This document shows positions 1 to 11,972 of a DNA stretch of 64,000 nucleotides, one piece after another. How positions within the stretch are numbered: the stretch's first letter is position 1; every line of letters begins with the position of its first letter. The notes below the pieces were generated by a model. That model worked only from the letters and a program-made list of their open reading frames with translations, made no database searches and was not told the DNA's origin. This stretch comes from Ophiura sarsii (taxonomy: Eukaryota; Echinodermata; Ophiuroidea; Amphilepidida; Ophiuridae). The position numbers and the translations under genes are program-made. Where the stretch lies: NCBI GenBank assembly GCA_035610835.1, contig CM069448.1:9363607-9427606 (forward strand), read 5' to 3'.

Positions 1-1128
1 TGAATGAAGTTTTTACACAAGACTACCTTTGTGTCAGCTTACATGAGGGTACATGTAGAACCCCACTTGTTATAAGATTGGGACTTTGGTTAATTGTATT
101 CAATTCATATAATCTTTAAAGGCGTGTTATGCAATCTTTTTCATGGAACACCCTTTGATTTCTTCCTCTAAATCAAGCGTGTGCAACCTGCGGCCCGCGA
201 AGCAATCCCAAAATTCCCTTTGATGCGGCCCGTTTTAATCGGAACTACCTAGGTTACACAAATGGCGGATTTATTTAGTGGTGTGCACCCTTATAATTAG
301 TAGGGTGATGCGCTGCATTTAGTAAATATAACTCGAGGCGTGATTGCGTGTTAAAATCCCTGGTTAAAATGGCGCTTGCAGCAGCAACAGCGAGTAAAAA
401 GAGCAAATTACACGAAGAGAAGTGGGTATTCAATGAGCAATGGACTGAGGATTATTTCTTCATTGAACATAACAGTGCGTCTCTATGCCTCATTCGTATG
501 GAGTCTACTCATTTTTCTTCCTAAGCTTTCCCTCCCCCTATTATCCCTCCTCCGGACATGTTTTAGAATGTTTAACAATCGCTGCGGCCTGTGAATGGAT
601 CTGAAAATGACAATGAGGCCTGGGTGACTGATAGAAAAGGTTGCACATGCTTGCTCTAAATGCAAGTGTGTTTAGTGTTGTCATAATATTTACAAACATT
701 AAACTAAAACAACTTTTTAGTAACAGAGCGATATGTTTGCTAAATTACTTTAAAGTAAGTTGACAGTTTATTTTCTCAGTGGTTTTCTCGTTCATATATA
801 TAGAATTCCATGGTTCCATCATTTACAGTGTTTCAGGCTACGATCACAACTGAATATCACTGAATTCAATTAGGGAATGGAACGCTCAGCTTATGATGAA
901 AATCGAAAGTAAGAAAAAGGTTGTTCCCAAAATTGAAAGCAGATTTCCTTTATGATTTAGTAAAGTCCTATGATGGTTTTACGGAGAATACGGTCAAGAT
1001 AGATTTATGAGTCCAGGAGAGTCTTTCCTACAACTACTTATTATCAGAGAGATAAAATAAGGGTAAAAATTTGAAAGAGATGACATAATATTACTTCAAG
1101 ATTGAAGGTGTTTTTTTTTTGTCTTTAC
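1..1128. other. CHMP2A-like intron / 3' flank, no exon recognised
   Basis: No coding signal is seen. Bases 116-165 resemble the left end of the piggyBac-like hairpin MITE described elsewhere (TTAA, then AGGCGTGTTATGCAATC), and 180-240 contains a GCGGCCCGC motif shared with the hAT-like element at 45.9 kb. Both are relics. Confidence 0.5.
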
Positions 1129-1259
1129 CTCTCTTCTTCATCATCCTCATCTCCCATGGCATCATCTATAGCATCACTCATCATCTCCTCTTTCATGTCC
1201 ATTATTTCAGATTGTCTCTCAAACTCCATCATGATCTTTTGGATTTGTGGAAGTTTTAA
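1129..1259 (-). CDS. CHMP2A: CHMP2A-like exon 3
   Basis: Residues 117-160, from LKLPQIQKIMMEF to DEDDEEE. The acceptor is TTTTTCAG and the donor is GTAAAG in phase 2. No continuation exon is seen between 1 and 1128, so the rest of the gene is outside the window. Confidence 0.92.
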
Positions 1260-3201
1260 CTGAAAAAGAAAGACATTTAAACAGGTCAATTTTATCAGAT
1301 TGTCTCTCAATCTCCATCATGATCTTTTGGATTTGTGGAAGTTTGAACTGAAAACAGAACAAAATTGAAACATGATTAAATAATTTCATCTTAACTCAAC
1401 ACATTATTAATGATGGTCAGTGAAACTTCATCCATGATGTGAACCTGGGACTTCTGGATCGCTAGACCAGCGCTCTATCCCAACTGTACTAATGAGTCAG
1501 AATTGGGAAGAATAGCGATAATATCATAAATAGGCCTATCCTCTAACATCTTCTAATCCAATTCAACGAGCGTAGGAAGAGGTTTTCGGAAATTAATCCT
1601 GTAAAAAATAAACTATAATCACGATGTAAACCTAAAAATCTTTGTAATCTTTGTATCTTGAAGTTGGGCAGTAGTATTTAGAATACTTGACAAGGCAAAG
1701 TTGGTGTTGTTAAATTAAAACTTCACTCTATTTTATCCCCTATCAGCATTAGCTTTGATGCTGGTAAAGAGAACCAAAAAAAATGTGATTGCCTAAATGA
1801 AACCCTACGTGTTGTCTGTTTGCATAATCTACTAGCCTTTGAGGCTCCAGCTTATTTCCTTCTATATCCAAAGTTGCTATCCATAGTCACAGATGCACGT
1901 CTACAACACTAAATATGTACGTAAATATGTACGTATTATGTATGTAATTTATTATTACGTCCGCAACGATAAACATTGGTTAATTTTAACTTAAAGATAA
2001 AGGTTCTGTTAATTTTCTCTGTTTGTTTTCTTTAGGTTGGTCCCTCTTACAAACAAAACAATATTTGTTTTCATTACAGACCTGAACACTTCAGGGAAAT
2101 TTTGATAGGAATACAGACCTGTATACTGAAAAAAAATCACTTTCTCTGAATACGTCCGCAACGGAGGGGTTTCACACAGTCTCATTAACCGAAAATGGTT
2201 CAACAAAGATATTTTCAGTGTTTATACTCCTATTAGAGATACTTGATACCCCGGTGTTAAAAATCAAGCAACTGATATCGCAAGCCTTTAAGTCTCTGAA
2301 ATGTACGTCCGCGCAACTACAGAATTGCCCACTTTGTAATCCTTTTCATGGTCTACTCTATGCCAACATCTTGCAAGTTGTATCTAGCCTCTGGCTCTAG
2401 CTTATTCCAAACCCTGTTCCTACACATACCTATAATTATGCCCCAAACATTACCTGTTTATTCATAGATTGCATAGCCTTTGTGACACCCTTCATGGCCT
2501 GTGCCATCTGGTTGTTTGACCTCAGTGTCTGTATTTTGAGTGAGACAGCTTGTATGTTGGCTTTCATTATGATGAACTTCTTAACGTATCTTCTCGTTCT
2601 CACCAAGTCTTTGGCCATCACTTTCACTGCATCCTGTGGGAGTGGCAAGGTGATTACTGTTAATAAAATGTTGACAATCGACTGGATATCAAATTAAATT
2701 CAAAATTTAGGGTTTTTAAGAAGGCGAATTAAGTGAACAAAGATGTAATGAACTGAAACAGACTTAAAAGATGTCTTATACTCTTCGGAATCAGGATAGA
2801 AGAGGAAAAAGGGGAAAGGAAGAAACTGCAGGGCAGCATACCATGTTTACAAATTTCCTTTCACCGCCCTCCTGACTTAGCTTTAAAAATCAAACATCCA
2901 AAACATTTAGTTTATTCAGATTGATCAAAGAGTAAAGAGGGTTTCTGTTTTTGGAATAAGTCTCCAAACCAAAAGAATCAATTTACCATTTGCCCCATCT
3001 TAGCATATTTCTTAATGTCGGCTATGACTTTCTTCTCCTGATTTTCCATCTTCTGACGTTCTCTGTCTAAATCGCGCATCGCTCTGTTGAGTGCCCTCTG
3101 GTTCTGCTTCAGCAACTCCTCAGGGGTTTTCTTCTTTCCGAATAAGAACGACATTTCTATTGCTTGGGTGTTACACGAGTTGTTTCTTTTGGCAAGTTTT
3201 C
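1129..3201 (-). CDS. CHMP2A: CHMP2A-like ESCRT-III subunit, 5' part (three coding exons; 3' end off window)
   Basis: Charged multivesicular body protein 2 polymerises with other ESCRT-III subunits on endosomal, plasma and nuclear membranes and recruits VPS4 for membrane scission. Coding exons are 3154-2987, 2633-2454 and 1259-1129 (56, 60 and 43.7 codons), joined by GT-AG introns in phase 0, 0 and then 2. The protein begins MSFLFGKKKTPEELL and continues with the basic ESCRT-III helical core (AKDLVRTRRYV, SLKIQTLRSNN, AMKGVTKAM, LKLPQIQKIMMEFERQ) and the start of the acidic region (DAMGDEDDEEE). The match to animal CHMP2A is near-continuous. About 160 residues are present; the family is about 220 long, so the C-terminal autoinhibitory/MIT-interacting part must lie left of base 1. 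A splice acceptor at 3202-3204 shows a 5'UTR intron, so at least one non-coding exon lies upstream. CHMP2B is less likely because of the N-terminal wording. Confidence 0.93.
1296..1347 (-). pseudogene. Partial second copy of CHMP2A-like exon 3
   Basis: Minus-strand sequence directly upstream of the real exon repeats its acceptor (TTTTCAG) and its first 17 codons, reading FKLPQIQKIMMEIERQS, then diverges. It has no recognisable donor in frame, so it looks like an abortive tandem exon duplication. Inclusion in mRNA would need a cryptic donor. Confidence 0.8.
1436..1498 (-). repeat. tRNA-like SINE fragment
   Basis: On the minus strand the sequence reads as a tRNA-like A box (GGGATAGAGCGCTGG) followed by a B-box-like CAGGTTCACATC. 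Spacing fits an internal Pol III promoter. The acceptor stem is not preserved, so this is a tRNA-derived SINE head, not a tRNA gene. Confidence 0.55.
2454..2633 (-). CDS. CHMP2A: CHMP2A-like exon 2 (core helices)
   Basis: This exon has exactly 60 codons, residues 57-116, between a CCCACAG acceptor and a GTAATG donor. It carries the conserved VRTRRYVKKF and NIQAVSLKIQTL segments of the helical core. Confidence 0.93.
2987..3201 (-). CDS. CHMP2A: CHMP2A-like exon with start codon
   Basis: The acceptor CAG is at 3204-3202 on the minus strand, followed by 47 bases of 5'UTR and ATG at 3154-3152. It encodes residues 1-56, ending KMGQM, before a GTAAAT donor. The basic amphipathic N-terminus (FGKKKTPEEL) is the ESCRT-III membrane-binding helix. 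Confidence 0.93.
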
Positions 3202-3204
3202 CTG

Positions 3205-4340
3205 AAATTGAAACAGTGTTAACTCATTATTAACAGAGTAGGTGGTAAAAGAAATAACACAACACCTAAAAAAATACCATCATCATCCCAACTATTCCTC
3301 CCCACCCCCGCATCACTATATTGGGCTATGTAAATTGATGAATTTATTTATTTTTCTACTGGATGAAAATACATCAATATGCTATGTTCATCAATATTGT
3401 ACAAATTTTGTGAATAAAATTATTTACAGGAAACCCATACAGGAAACCCATACTTTTTCTGAAAACATCATTTTGGGGAAATGTGACTGTTTTGGGAAAA
3501 GTTAACATGATATAGAAAATATAAAACTCTCTATTGGTAGCCAAGCGTTTCTCTTTTCACAATCGTTACAACTTTTCGAAACATCTAATTGTGTGTGAAG
3601 TGATGTAAACAAATGTAATTTAATTTAAATACTTCATTTTACTCCTTTATTAAGGCTTTAGTTATTATACTAGTACTGCTGAAAATCAAACCAGGTTATA
3701 TACGCAATGTCTTCTCTTCCAGTCTTGCTAGACGTCTTGTATAAAAGGCGTAACTGATGTGCGCATGCTCGTCAACAATTAAAATGCGTTGTAAAAAAAA
3801 GTTGTAGTAATGATTTACTGTAATGACGATAATTAATACTAGTAATAAATAGTATACACAGTTTAATATGTATGCTTCTCTGCTCAAGATATAGCCGTTA
3901 TATATGCCATAACAAGTAAGGCTTGCTAAACCATGAAACACTCAGAACAAAAGTGAAACTGTATTTTAATTTTGTACCAAAAAACACCAAAAAGTAAGCT
4001 TAGCCTATGCTTATACATAACTTCACGTACCTATTGCTTGCAATAGGTACGTGACATAGCCCCTGGTTTCAAAGCCGATACAAATGTGTCACAGCAGCGG
4101 GTAATTTTTCATGGAAATATTTCTTGAACACCGCAAAGGTAAGACGTTTGCAAATAAGATTATCAGTAATACGTTTTCCTACAGTACATTACTACCTACC
4201 TTATTTTTAAAACCGAATAACGAAAGCAGAAAAACAGCGCATTATCTGAGGTGTGAAAATGAAAATTCGTGAATACATGTCGTCTAAACGGATTACGATA
4301 TCGACTTCCTTTGTGTGTACCACCTGTGTCTCTTCAACAA
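3205..4340. other. Probable CHMP2A-like 5'UTR intron
   Basis: Lies upstream of the CHMP2A-like acceptor at 3202-3204. AT-rich, no convincing exon. A short perfect hairpin is listed separately. Confidence 0.4.
4024..4053. repeat. Perfect short hairpin
   Basis: Two 14-base arms (CACGTACCTATTGC and its exact complement) are separated by TT. It contains two CACGT-type cores. A stem-loop or dyad binding site are both possible; the function is unknown. Confidence 0.8.
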
Positions 4341-4734
4341 CTGTCAAACAGTGTTGCCAACTATTTGAGGTGCCAAAGCGCGGCGCAAGCGCCGCTCAAA
4401 CCGCGGCCCACGACCAAAAGTAGCCCAATTTTTCACAGCGCCCAGTTGCCCCCAAATACACCCAATTTTTTGTAAATTAGCCCAATTTGACCTAATTTCA
4501 CTTAAAAACACCCAATTGGGCGAAAATGTGTTTGCTAATGTTATTTATGACTGCACAAACGTGACCGTGACAATCAACATGATCAAGGCAGGACTGAAGA
4601 AAAATTGCCTTTTATTGGATTTTAAAAATAAATCAAATATTGAGAAGGCCTACAACTAATTTTGTATTTTAAAATTATGTTATTTTGTGTCGGGATCTGG
4701 GACAATGACTCTTTGCTATCATTCTCTATTATCA

Positions 4735-4945
4735 GATAAATATTACATTCCAAATTACAGGGCGATACGATTCCTAAATTACTTCAAAATCATGGTTTTA
4801 GAGAGAAAATAAACTGTCGGGTTATCCCGACACTATATTTTGACTCTAAACAACCCGACAGTTTATATTTTCACTCTAATAAATTCACTCTTAAAACTAT
4901 GGTTTAGGAATCGTATCATTCTGTAACTCGGAATATATCTATGAT
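4735..4945. repeat. Core of piggyBac-like hairpin MITE inside the hAT element
   Basis: Contains the central part of the hairpin MITE family (arms AGGGCGATACGATTCCTAA and AGGAATCGTATCATTCTGTAA around a CTGTCGGG centre). The TTAA ends are missing. It is bracketed by two ~100-bp direct copies starting CAAATATTGAGAAGGCCTA. Confidence 0.65.
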
Positions 4946-5185
4946 CAAATATTGAGAAGGCCTAGGCCTACAACTAATTTTGTATTTTAAAACTGTGTTA
5001 TTTTGTGTTGGGATCTGGGACGATGACTCTTTGCTTTTCTTTATTATCATAATATATTAGCATTTAATACCTTCCATGATTCTATTTTTATCATGTAAAT
5101 ATTTGTATTATATTCTACCTTTATATTTGAAAATATTGTGTAATATGTTTAAGGACGCATCAGTCAATTACAGCATGATTACAGG

Positions 5186-5230
5186 TAGATGTGCTGATTG
5201 ATGACCCGATTTTCAACTTGATGTATTAAG
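5186..5230. repeat. Fragment of AGGTAGATG MITE family
   Basis: Reads AGGTAGATGTGCTGATTGAT and continues to a CGATTTTCAACTTGATGT word, matching the reversed end of the elements at 15.8 and 61.9 kb. Confidence 0.55.
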
Positions 5231-5898
5231 TCATATTTAATAATTTATTAACATTATTTAATCGTATAATGCAAAAGAAAGCAATAGGCCTACAACATGC
5301 AAGTACATTTTAATATCCCACTACCATTCTATCTATGCCTTGTTGTTCTTCTACTACTACTCTACTAGTCTTCTTCAGAGACATCCGGTGCTTTATCTAT
5401 CAAGAACAAAGCCGTGAAAGAAGAGTTGTGTACTTGAGATCGATTGGTTTAATAACAATACACAGGGGCACAAACGGGAGACTAAAGCCAATTCGGTTTC
5501 TATTCACTGATGCGCCTGAATGATCACTTCACACACCCTTCAGTTGTGGAGGTACTACTCAAGCTGTGAAAAACATCCTCATAGTCTATTGAAATTAATA
5601 TTGACCGGTTAGTAATTAGAAAGAATGGGGATGCTCTTGGTCTTTAGAAATTGTGGAGACTACATGTAGCTGTGAAAAACATCCTCTTGAGCTCTCTTGG
5701 TCTATTGAAATAAATATTGACCATGTAATTAAGTATGGATGGAGGATATTACCTGCTTGATTATGTGCCGCGGCCAAATTTGCTGAAAGTAGCCCAATTT
5801 TTAGCAAACCGCGGCACACCTTTTCAACCCGCGGCGCACTAGTCAAAAGTAGCCCAATTGCGCGGCCAAACCGCGGTGTTGGCAACACTGCTGTCAAA

Positions 5899-6757
5899 GT
5901 ACTGTCAAAGTCCCGGAATTCCACGCACTGATTTGTCGGAAAGCAGATAGTCAAAGCAGTATATACCGTAGACTCCATGTAAGTATTTATAGGTGTTTTT
6001 TTTTTAATTTATCTCATTAGACCTCATCAAGGTTGAAGAAATACAACAAAAACATATAAAACAATGCAAGAGATGAAATAGAATTCATATAAATACATAC
6101 AAGAACTTTATAAAAGTGATTTATTAAATTATTTAATGGCGACAAATTCATGAACCATACGGCATATTCAAGCGAATGCAAAATATCGTACACGTGTGCA
6201 AACAGCCTCGATTTGCGGGTGACATCGCGCGTCCCATCTTGCCTTCTAACTTATATAAGGACTCTCGTATCATAGCGTCGCCCTCGATTTACGAGTCACA
6301 TCTTGCGTAATCCACGCCCATATGCCCATATATGGGAGGCTCTTGTTTTGCATATTCATTCTGACCCGGCTGACCTCGTGACGTTCTCAAAACAATGTCG
6401 CCGAATCATGTGTTTTTCCGACCACACCATTTTCTTCAAATACAATTTGACGACGATGTAATCCACCGATTTTCATGTTTTAATTATATTTGTAACTCTG
6501 ACGTATTTGCTAAGCCCAAGTGACATTTTCTAAGACGTCAAATGTAGCCTGGACGGTAAGTGCATACCACTGAAAATTGGGTTTATATGCCACCACACAA
6601 CGCGGGGGTTCTGTCACGATCGATCTTGTGGTAGAAATCGCGTGTAGCCTATGCTATGCTATGCTATGCTAGGCTCGTGACTAGTCTAGCTTTGGCTTAG
6701 CCTTACTTTTTAGGCTCTTACTTTTTTTAATTTAGCCTTTTAATTTCATTCCTAGCA
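5899..6757. other. Intergenic stretch, possible divergent promoter area
   Basis: CpG-containing DNA lies between the minus-strand CHMP2A-like gene and the plus-strand large gene. A consensus donor (GACG, then GTAAGT) at 6556 could end a 5'UTR exon of the large gene, because the first coding exon at 11914 has an acceptor but its ATG lies 14 bases inside. No ATG-initiated frame leads into that donor. The assignment is inference only. Confidence 0.25.
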
Positions 6758-6795
6758 GGTGGCCGAATTCCCCAGCCCTGGCAAGTTTGCCAGTG

Positions 6796-6836
6796 TACTG
6801 GCAAATATGGCCGCTAAGTGGCCATATTTGCCAGTA
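6796..6836. repeat. Perfect 17-bp hairpin
   Basis: TACTGGCAAATATGGCC is followed by a 7-base loop and its exact complement. It lies just inside the left end of the 3.1-kb element, where subterminal hairpins are common. Confidence 0.85.
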
Positions 6837-7340
6837 TCTACAGTTAATCCAAAGTTAGCGCTTCCACACAAAAAATGGCATGTTCTACCTTTCATATATC
6901 AATTGTTTAACTCAATACCTAAATATTTCGTGTCGCTTCAAAAAAATTCTTGGTTGCGTTTTGCCAGAAAAATGATGACATTTCAGTCATTTTGTGGCAA
7001 GTAGACATTTTTCCTGTATTTACAGTTAATCCAAAAGTAGCGCTCTCACACACACAAAATGGCATCTTCTATCCTTCCTATATCGATATCTGAACTCTAT
7101 ACCAAAATATTTAGTGTCGCTTGAAAAAAATTGGGTTGCATTTTACCAGAAAAATGATGCAATTTCAGTCATTTTTGGCCAAAATATTTGTAATGTTTGT
7201 AATATAATTTTCAAACTTTCATTGAAAGTGCTCTAACATTAACAAAATGGAAATCCTCAATACCTAAACATTTTGTGAAACGTCCAAAAAGTATTTTATG
7301 TTTTGTTGGAAAATTAATTAAATGTCAGTCATTTTGGGCC
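6827..7340. repeat. Tandem repeat, ~185-bp unit
   Basis: Two clear copies start at about 6838 and 7020 (CAGTTAATCCAAA, GTGTCGCTT, CCAGAAAAATGATG shared), with a third, decayed copy to about 7340. The open frames here are products of the repeat. Confidence 0.7.
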
Positions 7341-8216
7341 TCCAAAAATCAAGATATTTCATTGAAAGTTTATTTTAATTTGATAGAAATGGGACTTACA
7401 TACATGTACAAAAAAGCATGTTATTATGCTGTTACAACAGCAACAAATTTTAAACATAAATACTTGGATTCACTTGGATTTTGTAATATCAGAGAAAAAT
7501 ATAAAAGCCTCAAAGTGTATTCATGAATTTTACATTATGAACATTGTCATTTAGAATGAGGCTGGGCTGGTTGGCCTACCTTGCCCCTTCCTGCATTGCT
7601 ACTCAAGTTATGCCTAGGTGCTACACGCTTAGTTTTTGCCATGGTTTGAATACACTATCAGCTGAGTAAATAGTGTGGCTAGTCCTGTTATGACCCAGCT
7701 GATCAAGGCCACTAGCTATATATTGCATCATACAAACATACTAGTACATGTACAGATGACCACGCCTTTGATTCAAGAAAGGTATATTCAATGGACATTC
7801 ATATGAACAATAGCAACTTTGAAATACAGGTGAACTGAACTAGTAAACAAGATACCTGGTAAAAGCTCATGCATTGAATTATAATTTGCATAATAAAAGC
7901 AACCATGCCAGGTGTATGGGATTAGGCAAGATTGCCCAATAGTTACACAAATGCCACATGGTCAGTCAGTTGATAACCTGCCATCATACACTACACATCG
8001 ATGCTCCAATCTGCACACACTGATCCAACATCTTCTACCATCACATTATTTTACTAGATTCAAATATAAAGCATTTACATCTCAGTATGGCAAATGTGGC
8101 TTCAAACATGATTGGTGTAGGCATGGTCAAGGAATTCCAGCAGAGAAATAAGTGGGGTGCAGATTCTGTTCCGCTCTCATTTTACTCTACCATCAAAGGG
8201 TATGTATACTACATGT

Positions 8217-8380
8217 CAGGGGTAGCACTAGGTTTTTAAATTAGGGGTTTTTAGAACCCTGAACCCCACAAAAGTTTGAAAAATAAGAAGTTATTTTGGA
8301 TTTTCGGCTAATTTATTGCGCCAAAATGAAAAAATATGCGCTAAACGCGCAAGAACCCCGAAGTAGCGCTATATCCCTGC
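8217..8380. mobile_element. Small hAT-like MITE
   Basis: The ends are CAGGGGTAGCACTA and the complement of CAGGGATATAGCGCTA. Flanks share TACATGT on both sides (CTACATGT and GTACATGT), consistent with an imperfect 8-bp target duplication. Confidence 0.5.
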
Positions 8381-8589
8381 GTACATGTAGGTGACATAAT
8401 GTTGGTTCATAACAAAAAGCTAAGGAAGACATTTTCTTGTAGCTAATAAAGACCAATTTGAACACAAAAAGAGCAATAATCCTAATTACATACATCAGCC
8501 ACCACCAAACAAACATCCCCTCCACAAGTTATGAAATTAATCATATTAGAAGCTGTTTCCCTGCATCTAATATCCAGAAAATGATATCA

Positions 8590-9250
8590 ATAAAAAGCAA
8601 ATACAATACCCCCCCCCCCCCCCCCTTGAAAAAAAACAACAACCTAGAATAAAATAAGGATTTTTGATTTTTCCCAGCACCCATTATCCAGAAAAAGACC
8701 CCCCCTGGATAAAGACAATACCCCCTACCCGATAAAAACAAAAAACAGCCCACCCACACCTGAACAAAAAGACAATCCCCACAGACCACCCCAAGAAAAA
8801 CGAAAGAAAAACAAAGAAAAAGAAACAACAAAAAGAAACAAACAAGCCAAGAAGTACAAGATTGTCCCCAAATCTACTAGAATACTCACAAGACCCCACC
8901 CCCCATAACATTTAAAACAATAAAAGAAAAGAAAAACATTGATAAATAAACAAGTAAATGTTTAAAAAATAAGTCACCAAACAGTAAATACATAAATAAA
9001 TTAATGAATAAATAAATAAAGTTAATATAGACAAAACTAAAAAAAACACAAACTGAACAAGAAAACAACAATAAAATACCTTTAAAAAAGCCATTAAAAC
9101 AACATAATCACACCCAAAACAAAAATATATCAACACAAAAACACCCAAAAAAAACTAATCCACACTCATGACAATAAATATATCTAAATAATTCTTCAAA
9201 AATCCCAAAAAGAAAGAAAAAGAAAGAAAAAGAAAGAAAAAGAGAGAGAG
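8590..9250. repeat. A/C-rich low-complexity tract
   Basis: A poly-C run at about 8609 is followed by ~600 bases of A-rich, G-poor sequence ending in AAAGAAAG-type repeats. The minus-strand frames through it are F/L/V-rich artefacts of composition. Confidence 0.8.
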
Positions 9251-10685
9251 AACAAATAAAAGTTAGCCCATCACTATTTTAGGATTATCCACAAACTTTT
9301 TTTCTCAAAGCTGATTGGTTGTCCCTAACCCATGCATAACTGGTTGTCATGAAACCCAGCATATCATTGGCCACATACTCCCCTTGATATACATCAATAT
9401 TCATACACAATTCAATAGGGATGAGAGTATACACTCCACCTATTTCTATCACAAAAATCATTATGGTACCGTTGTGCCCATCACTACTAAAACTTTTTTA
9501 CAATAGACAAAACTTTTGCTTGATGCTGAGTGGATGTCTCGGACACACCCCTCACACACCCCTTGTATTTAATTGGCTACAAGTACCTATGACATCATTT
9601 TGGCTAGTGAGCTCCCCCAGATATAGTGCTGGGAGATATCAAGCTTCCCAACACCAAAATCACCAACTGCCCTTCATCTCTTCAACAAACATCATAATTT
9701 GCTTAATTCAAACAGGAAATCAAACTTAAACCTTTCCCCAGCAGATTTTTATTCCATTGGAACAATTATTTTGGGTTTCAAACATGAAAAATAGTGAATT
9801 TATTACATATTTTTTCTTGGTGGCCATGTTTGCCCACTATCTCAGGGGCCGAATTTGGCCACCTGATAGGATTGATTTAGACTTTATTTATACTTTATTT
9901 TTAATTTTTTAAAAATGGTCGACTTACCTTACAGGAATATTTATCTCTGTCTTAAACACTGCAGTCGATCAGAGTCTTCTTATAACGTGAATGTGACTCA
10001 TTAGCAGAACGATAACAATTTGACAACAAACATCCAAAACAAGGCAGGTGACTTTTCGTGTTTACTCGTTTATGAAAAATGACGTCATGCCAGGAAATGG
10101 GAAATCCTCAATTTGTTGGTTTATTTTTCTCATTCCTTTCCCCAGTAAGGACCCTCAACGTTCGTATCGTAGCAACGTTACGCTAGAATTTTATTTCAAG
10201 CGAAAATGTTTCTAATTTTATGGAAAATATCCACTATTTGATACAAATTAAGACAGAGATATGATAGTTTCTGTATTTCCACATATCAAACAGAATGTTT
10301 AAAAAAATACCTAGTTATAAAATACAAAATAAAGAAAATTTGCGAAGTTTAGTTTCAAACATAGAGAAACTTACCGAAATCCCTAATAAAAAGCAACAAG
10401 TTATTTTACCGCTAATTGATTGATTGACACTGACTGTTCACATAAACTCACATAATTTGGTTATTTGGTCACGAATGAATTCACCAAGTGGCAATATGAG
10501 GAGAGGAGGTGGTTCTGAAGGTTTAGGTAATTTAATGAATTCGTTGTTTCCTTTCTATTTCGTTCCAGAATCCAATATGTTCCAAAAAACAAACAAAAAG
10601 TAGCCAAATTCAACACCCTTGTCAACGGCCTTGTTACTCACTGTTACTAATACTAGTAACTAGTGTTACCAATGAGTGGTGTCCT

Positions 10686-10875
10686 CGGTGTCAGGACAAC
10701 TCGGCCTTCGAATTAACTCGGCCAATACAACTCGGCCTTCGAGCCAACTCGGCCTACGGACAACTCGGCCTACGGGACAACTCGGCCTTTTTGAGACAAC
10801 TCGGCCTTTGACTAGTATTATTTGAGACAACTCGGCCTCCGAGATTCTGCATTCCACACAACTCGGCCATAAAAC
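10686..10875. repeat. Minisatellite with ACAACTCGGCCT core
   Basis: About ten irregularly spaced copies of ACAACTCGGCC followed by TTCG, TACG or TTTG, at 15-30 base intervals. Confidence 0.8.
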
Positions 10876-11913
10876 TCCTCGGGCAATGAAACAACTAGGC
10901 ACATTGACGACGAAATATTTGTGGCCGGCGTGACAAACTGCAATTTTCCAACTAATTTGCCTATCTTCCTTTCTTCTTCCCTTGCCCTTTTCCCTTTCCT
11001 TCCCATTTTGTCTCCTTCTCCCTTCCTTCACCCGATGGCATATCACCTGGTTTTACTTTTCAAAACTATATACATGTACGCCGATCGTTCCGAAAAACGG
11101 CAAATTCGGCGTCAACTTACGCCTTACATCCATCATGTTAATATCATGAGGTCGCGCCAGAGGGAAATCAACACTTACCGCCTCATTACCCATAGTGCCC
11201 GGGATTAGTGTATATAGTCAGTGATGGTTTAGTATTTAATGCTATTATAGTGAATTTTAAAACAGTGTGTGTTTGTGTGGGCTGTGGGTGAAGGCACCAA
11301 TTTGAGTCAAGTGGGGTTTTAATATCACTGTTTGTTAGTTATTGAGCCTCGGTTTTTCGCGTAGTTTGGGGATCCCAGGTCTCATGCCTAAAATGTTGTT
11401 GTTATTTTTTGTCCTCTTTTTTCATCATTCAATTTCTTAAAAATAGAAACAGGTTGAGATATTTATCAAAGACATTTAGAACATTAAACATGATATCTGA
11501 AGCAAAAGTTTGTATAATTTTATTCAAAAAAGTTCATAAATATTGATGAAAATACTTACAAATTGCATCTACACATGTTCGAGTGTATCGCTATTTCGTT
11601 TTAAAAATATCATAATTTTAGCCATATAAATGCATAGACTATTTTAGAAATCTATCATCTGTATGTCGGAACCATCCAATATTAAAGCGTGTTCAGGTTA
11701 TTTAGAAAATTGTAGTACATGTGTAGATAACGCTGGATTCAAAACAGTGTGCTAACTAAAATAATGAGGTCCTGAATGATGAATTAAGTGATAACCGATT
11801 AGCCATCAACTATAACAACGCCGTATCAGACCTGGATCACAGAATCGCTGTACATATGGGCCCTTTGGTCTCAGGTTCATATAAATCTAATCCAAACCTT
11901 ATTTTTATAACAG

Positions 11914-11972
11914 GTTCTGGAAAGAGGATGCAAGGATTAGATCCATTGGGTGAAGAAGATGAAGACACAGAG
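11914..11972 (+). CDS. Unknown large gene, exon 1 of those found (start codon)
   Basis: Acceptor TTTATAACAG, then 14 bases and ATG at 11928. Encodes residues 1-15 (MQGLDPLGEEDEDTE) before a GTAAGA donor. If a coding exon exists upstream it must enter with one base of a codon. Confidence 0.7.

Larger units (their letters stand above)
4349..5890. mobile_element. hAT-type non-autonomous element with perfect 8-bp TSD
   Basis: The ends are inverted repeats beginning CAGTGTTGCCAAC, and the element is flanked by a perfect direct repeat CTGTCAAA at 4341-4348 and 5891-5898. A CAG-type terminus with an 8-bp target duplication is the hAT signature. Subterminal DNA on both sides has the same GC-rich words (CCGCGG, AAAAGTAGCCCAATT) in inverted order. 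No transposase frame is present, so movement would need a transposase supplied in trans. Inside lie a ~100-bp direct repeat (4633-4732 and 4947-5048) around a hairpin, and a second ~60-bp direct repeat (about 5560-5620 and 5665-5735). Confidence 0.88.
6757..9865. mobile_element. Probable 3.1-kb inverted-repeat element
   Basis: The left end (CAGGTGGCCGAATTC) and right end (complement of CAGGTGGCCAAATTCGG) are inverted and enclose tandem repeats and A-rich filler. No transposase frame was recognised and no clean target duplication is visible (flanks ATTCCTAG and ATAGGATT), so the superfamily is not assigned. Confidence 0.5.

Noticed and set aside
4269..4475. Plus-strand frame spanning the hAT left end
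   Set aside because: It crosses the element boundary exactly where the target duplication ends, so it is a chance frame.
8541..9148. Minus-strand Phe/Leu/Val-rich frames resembling membrane proteins
   Set aside because: Product of an A-rich, G-poor low-complexity tract.
10666..11046. 126-codon minus-strand frame rich in RPS and GRVV
   Set aside because: It translates the CTCGGCC minisatellite and a low-complexity flank; no independent coding evidence.
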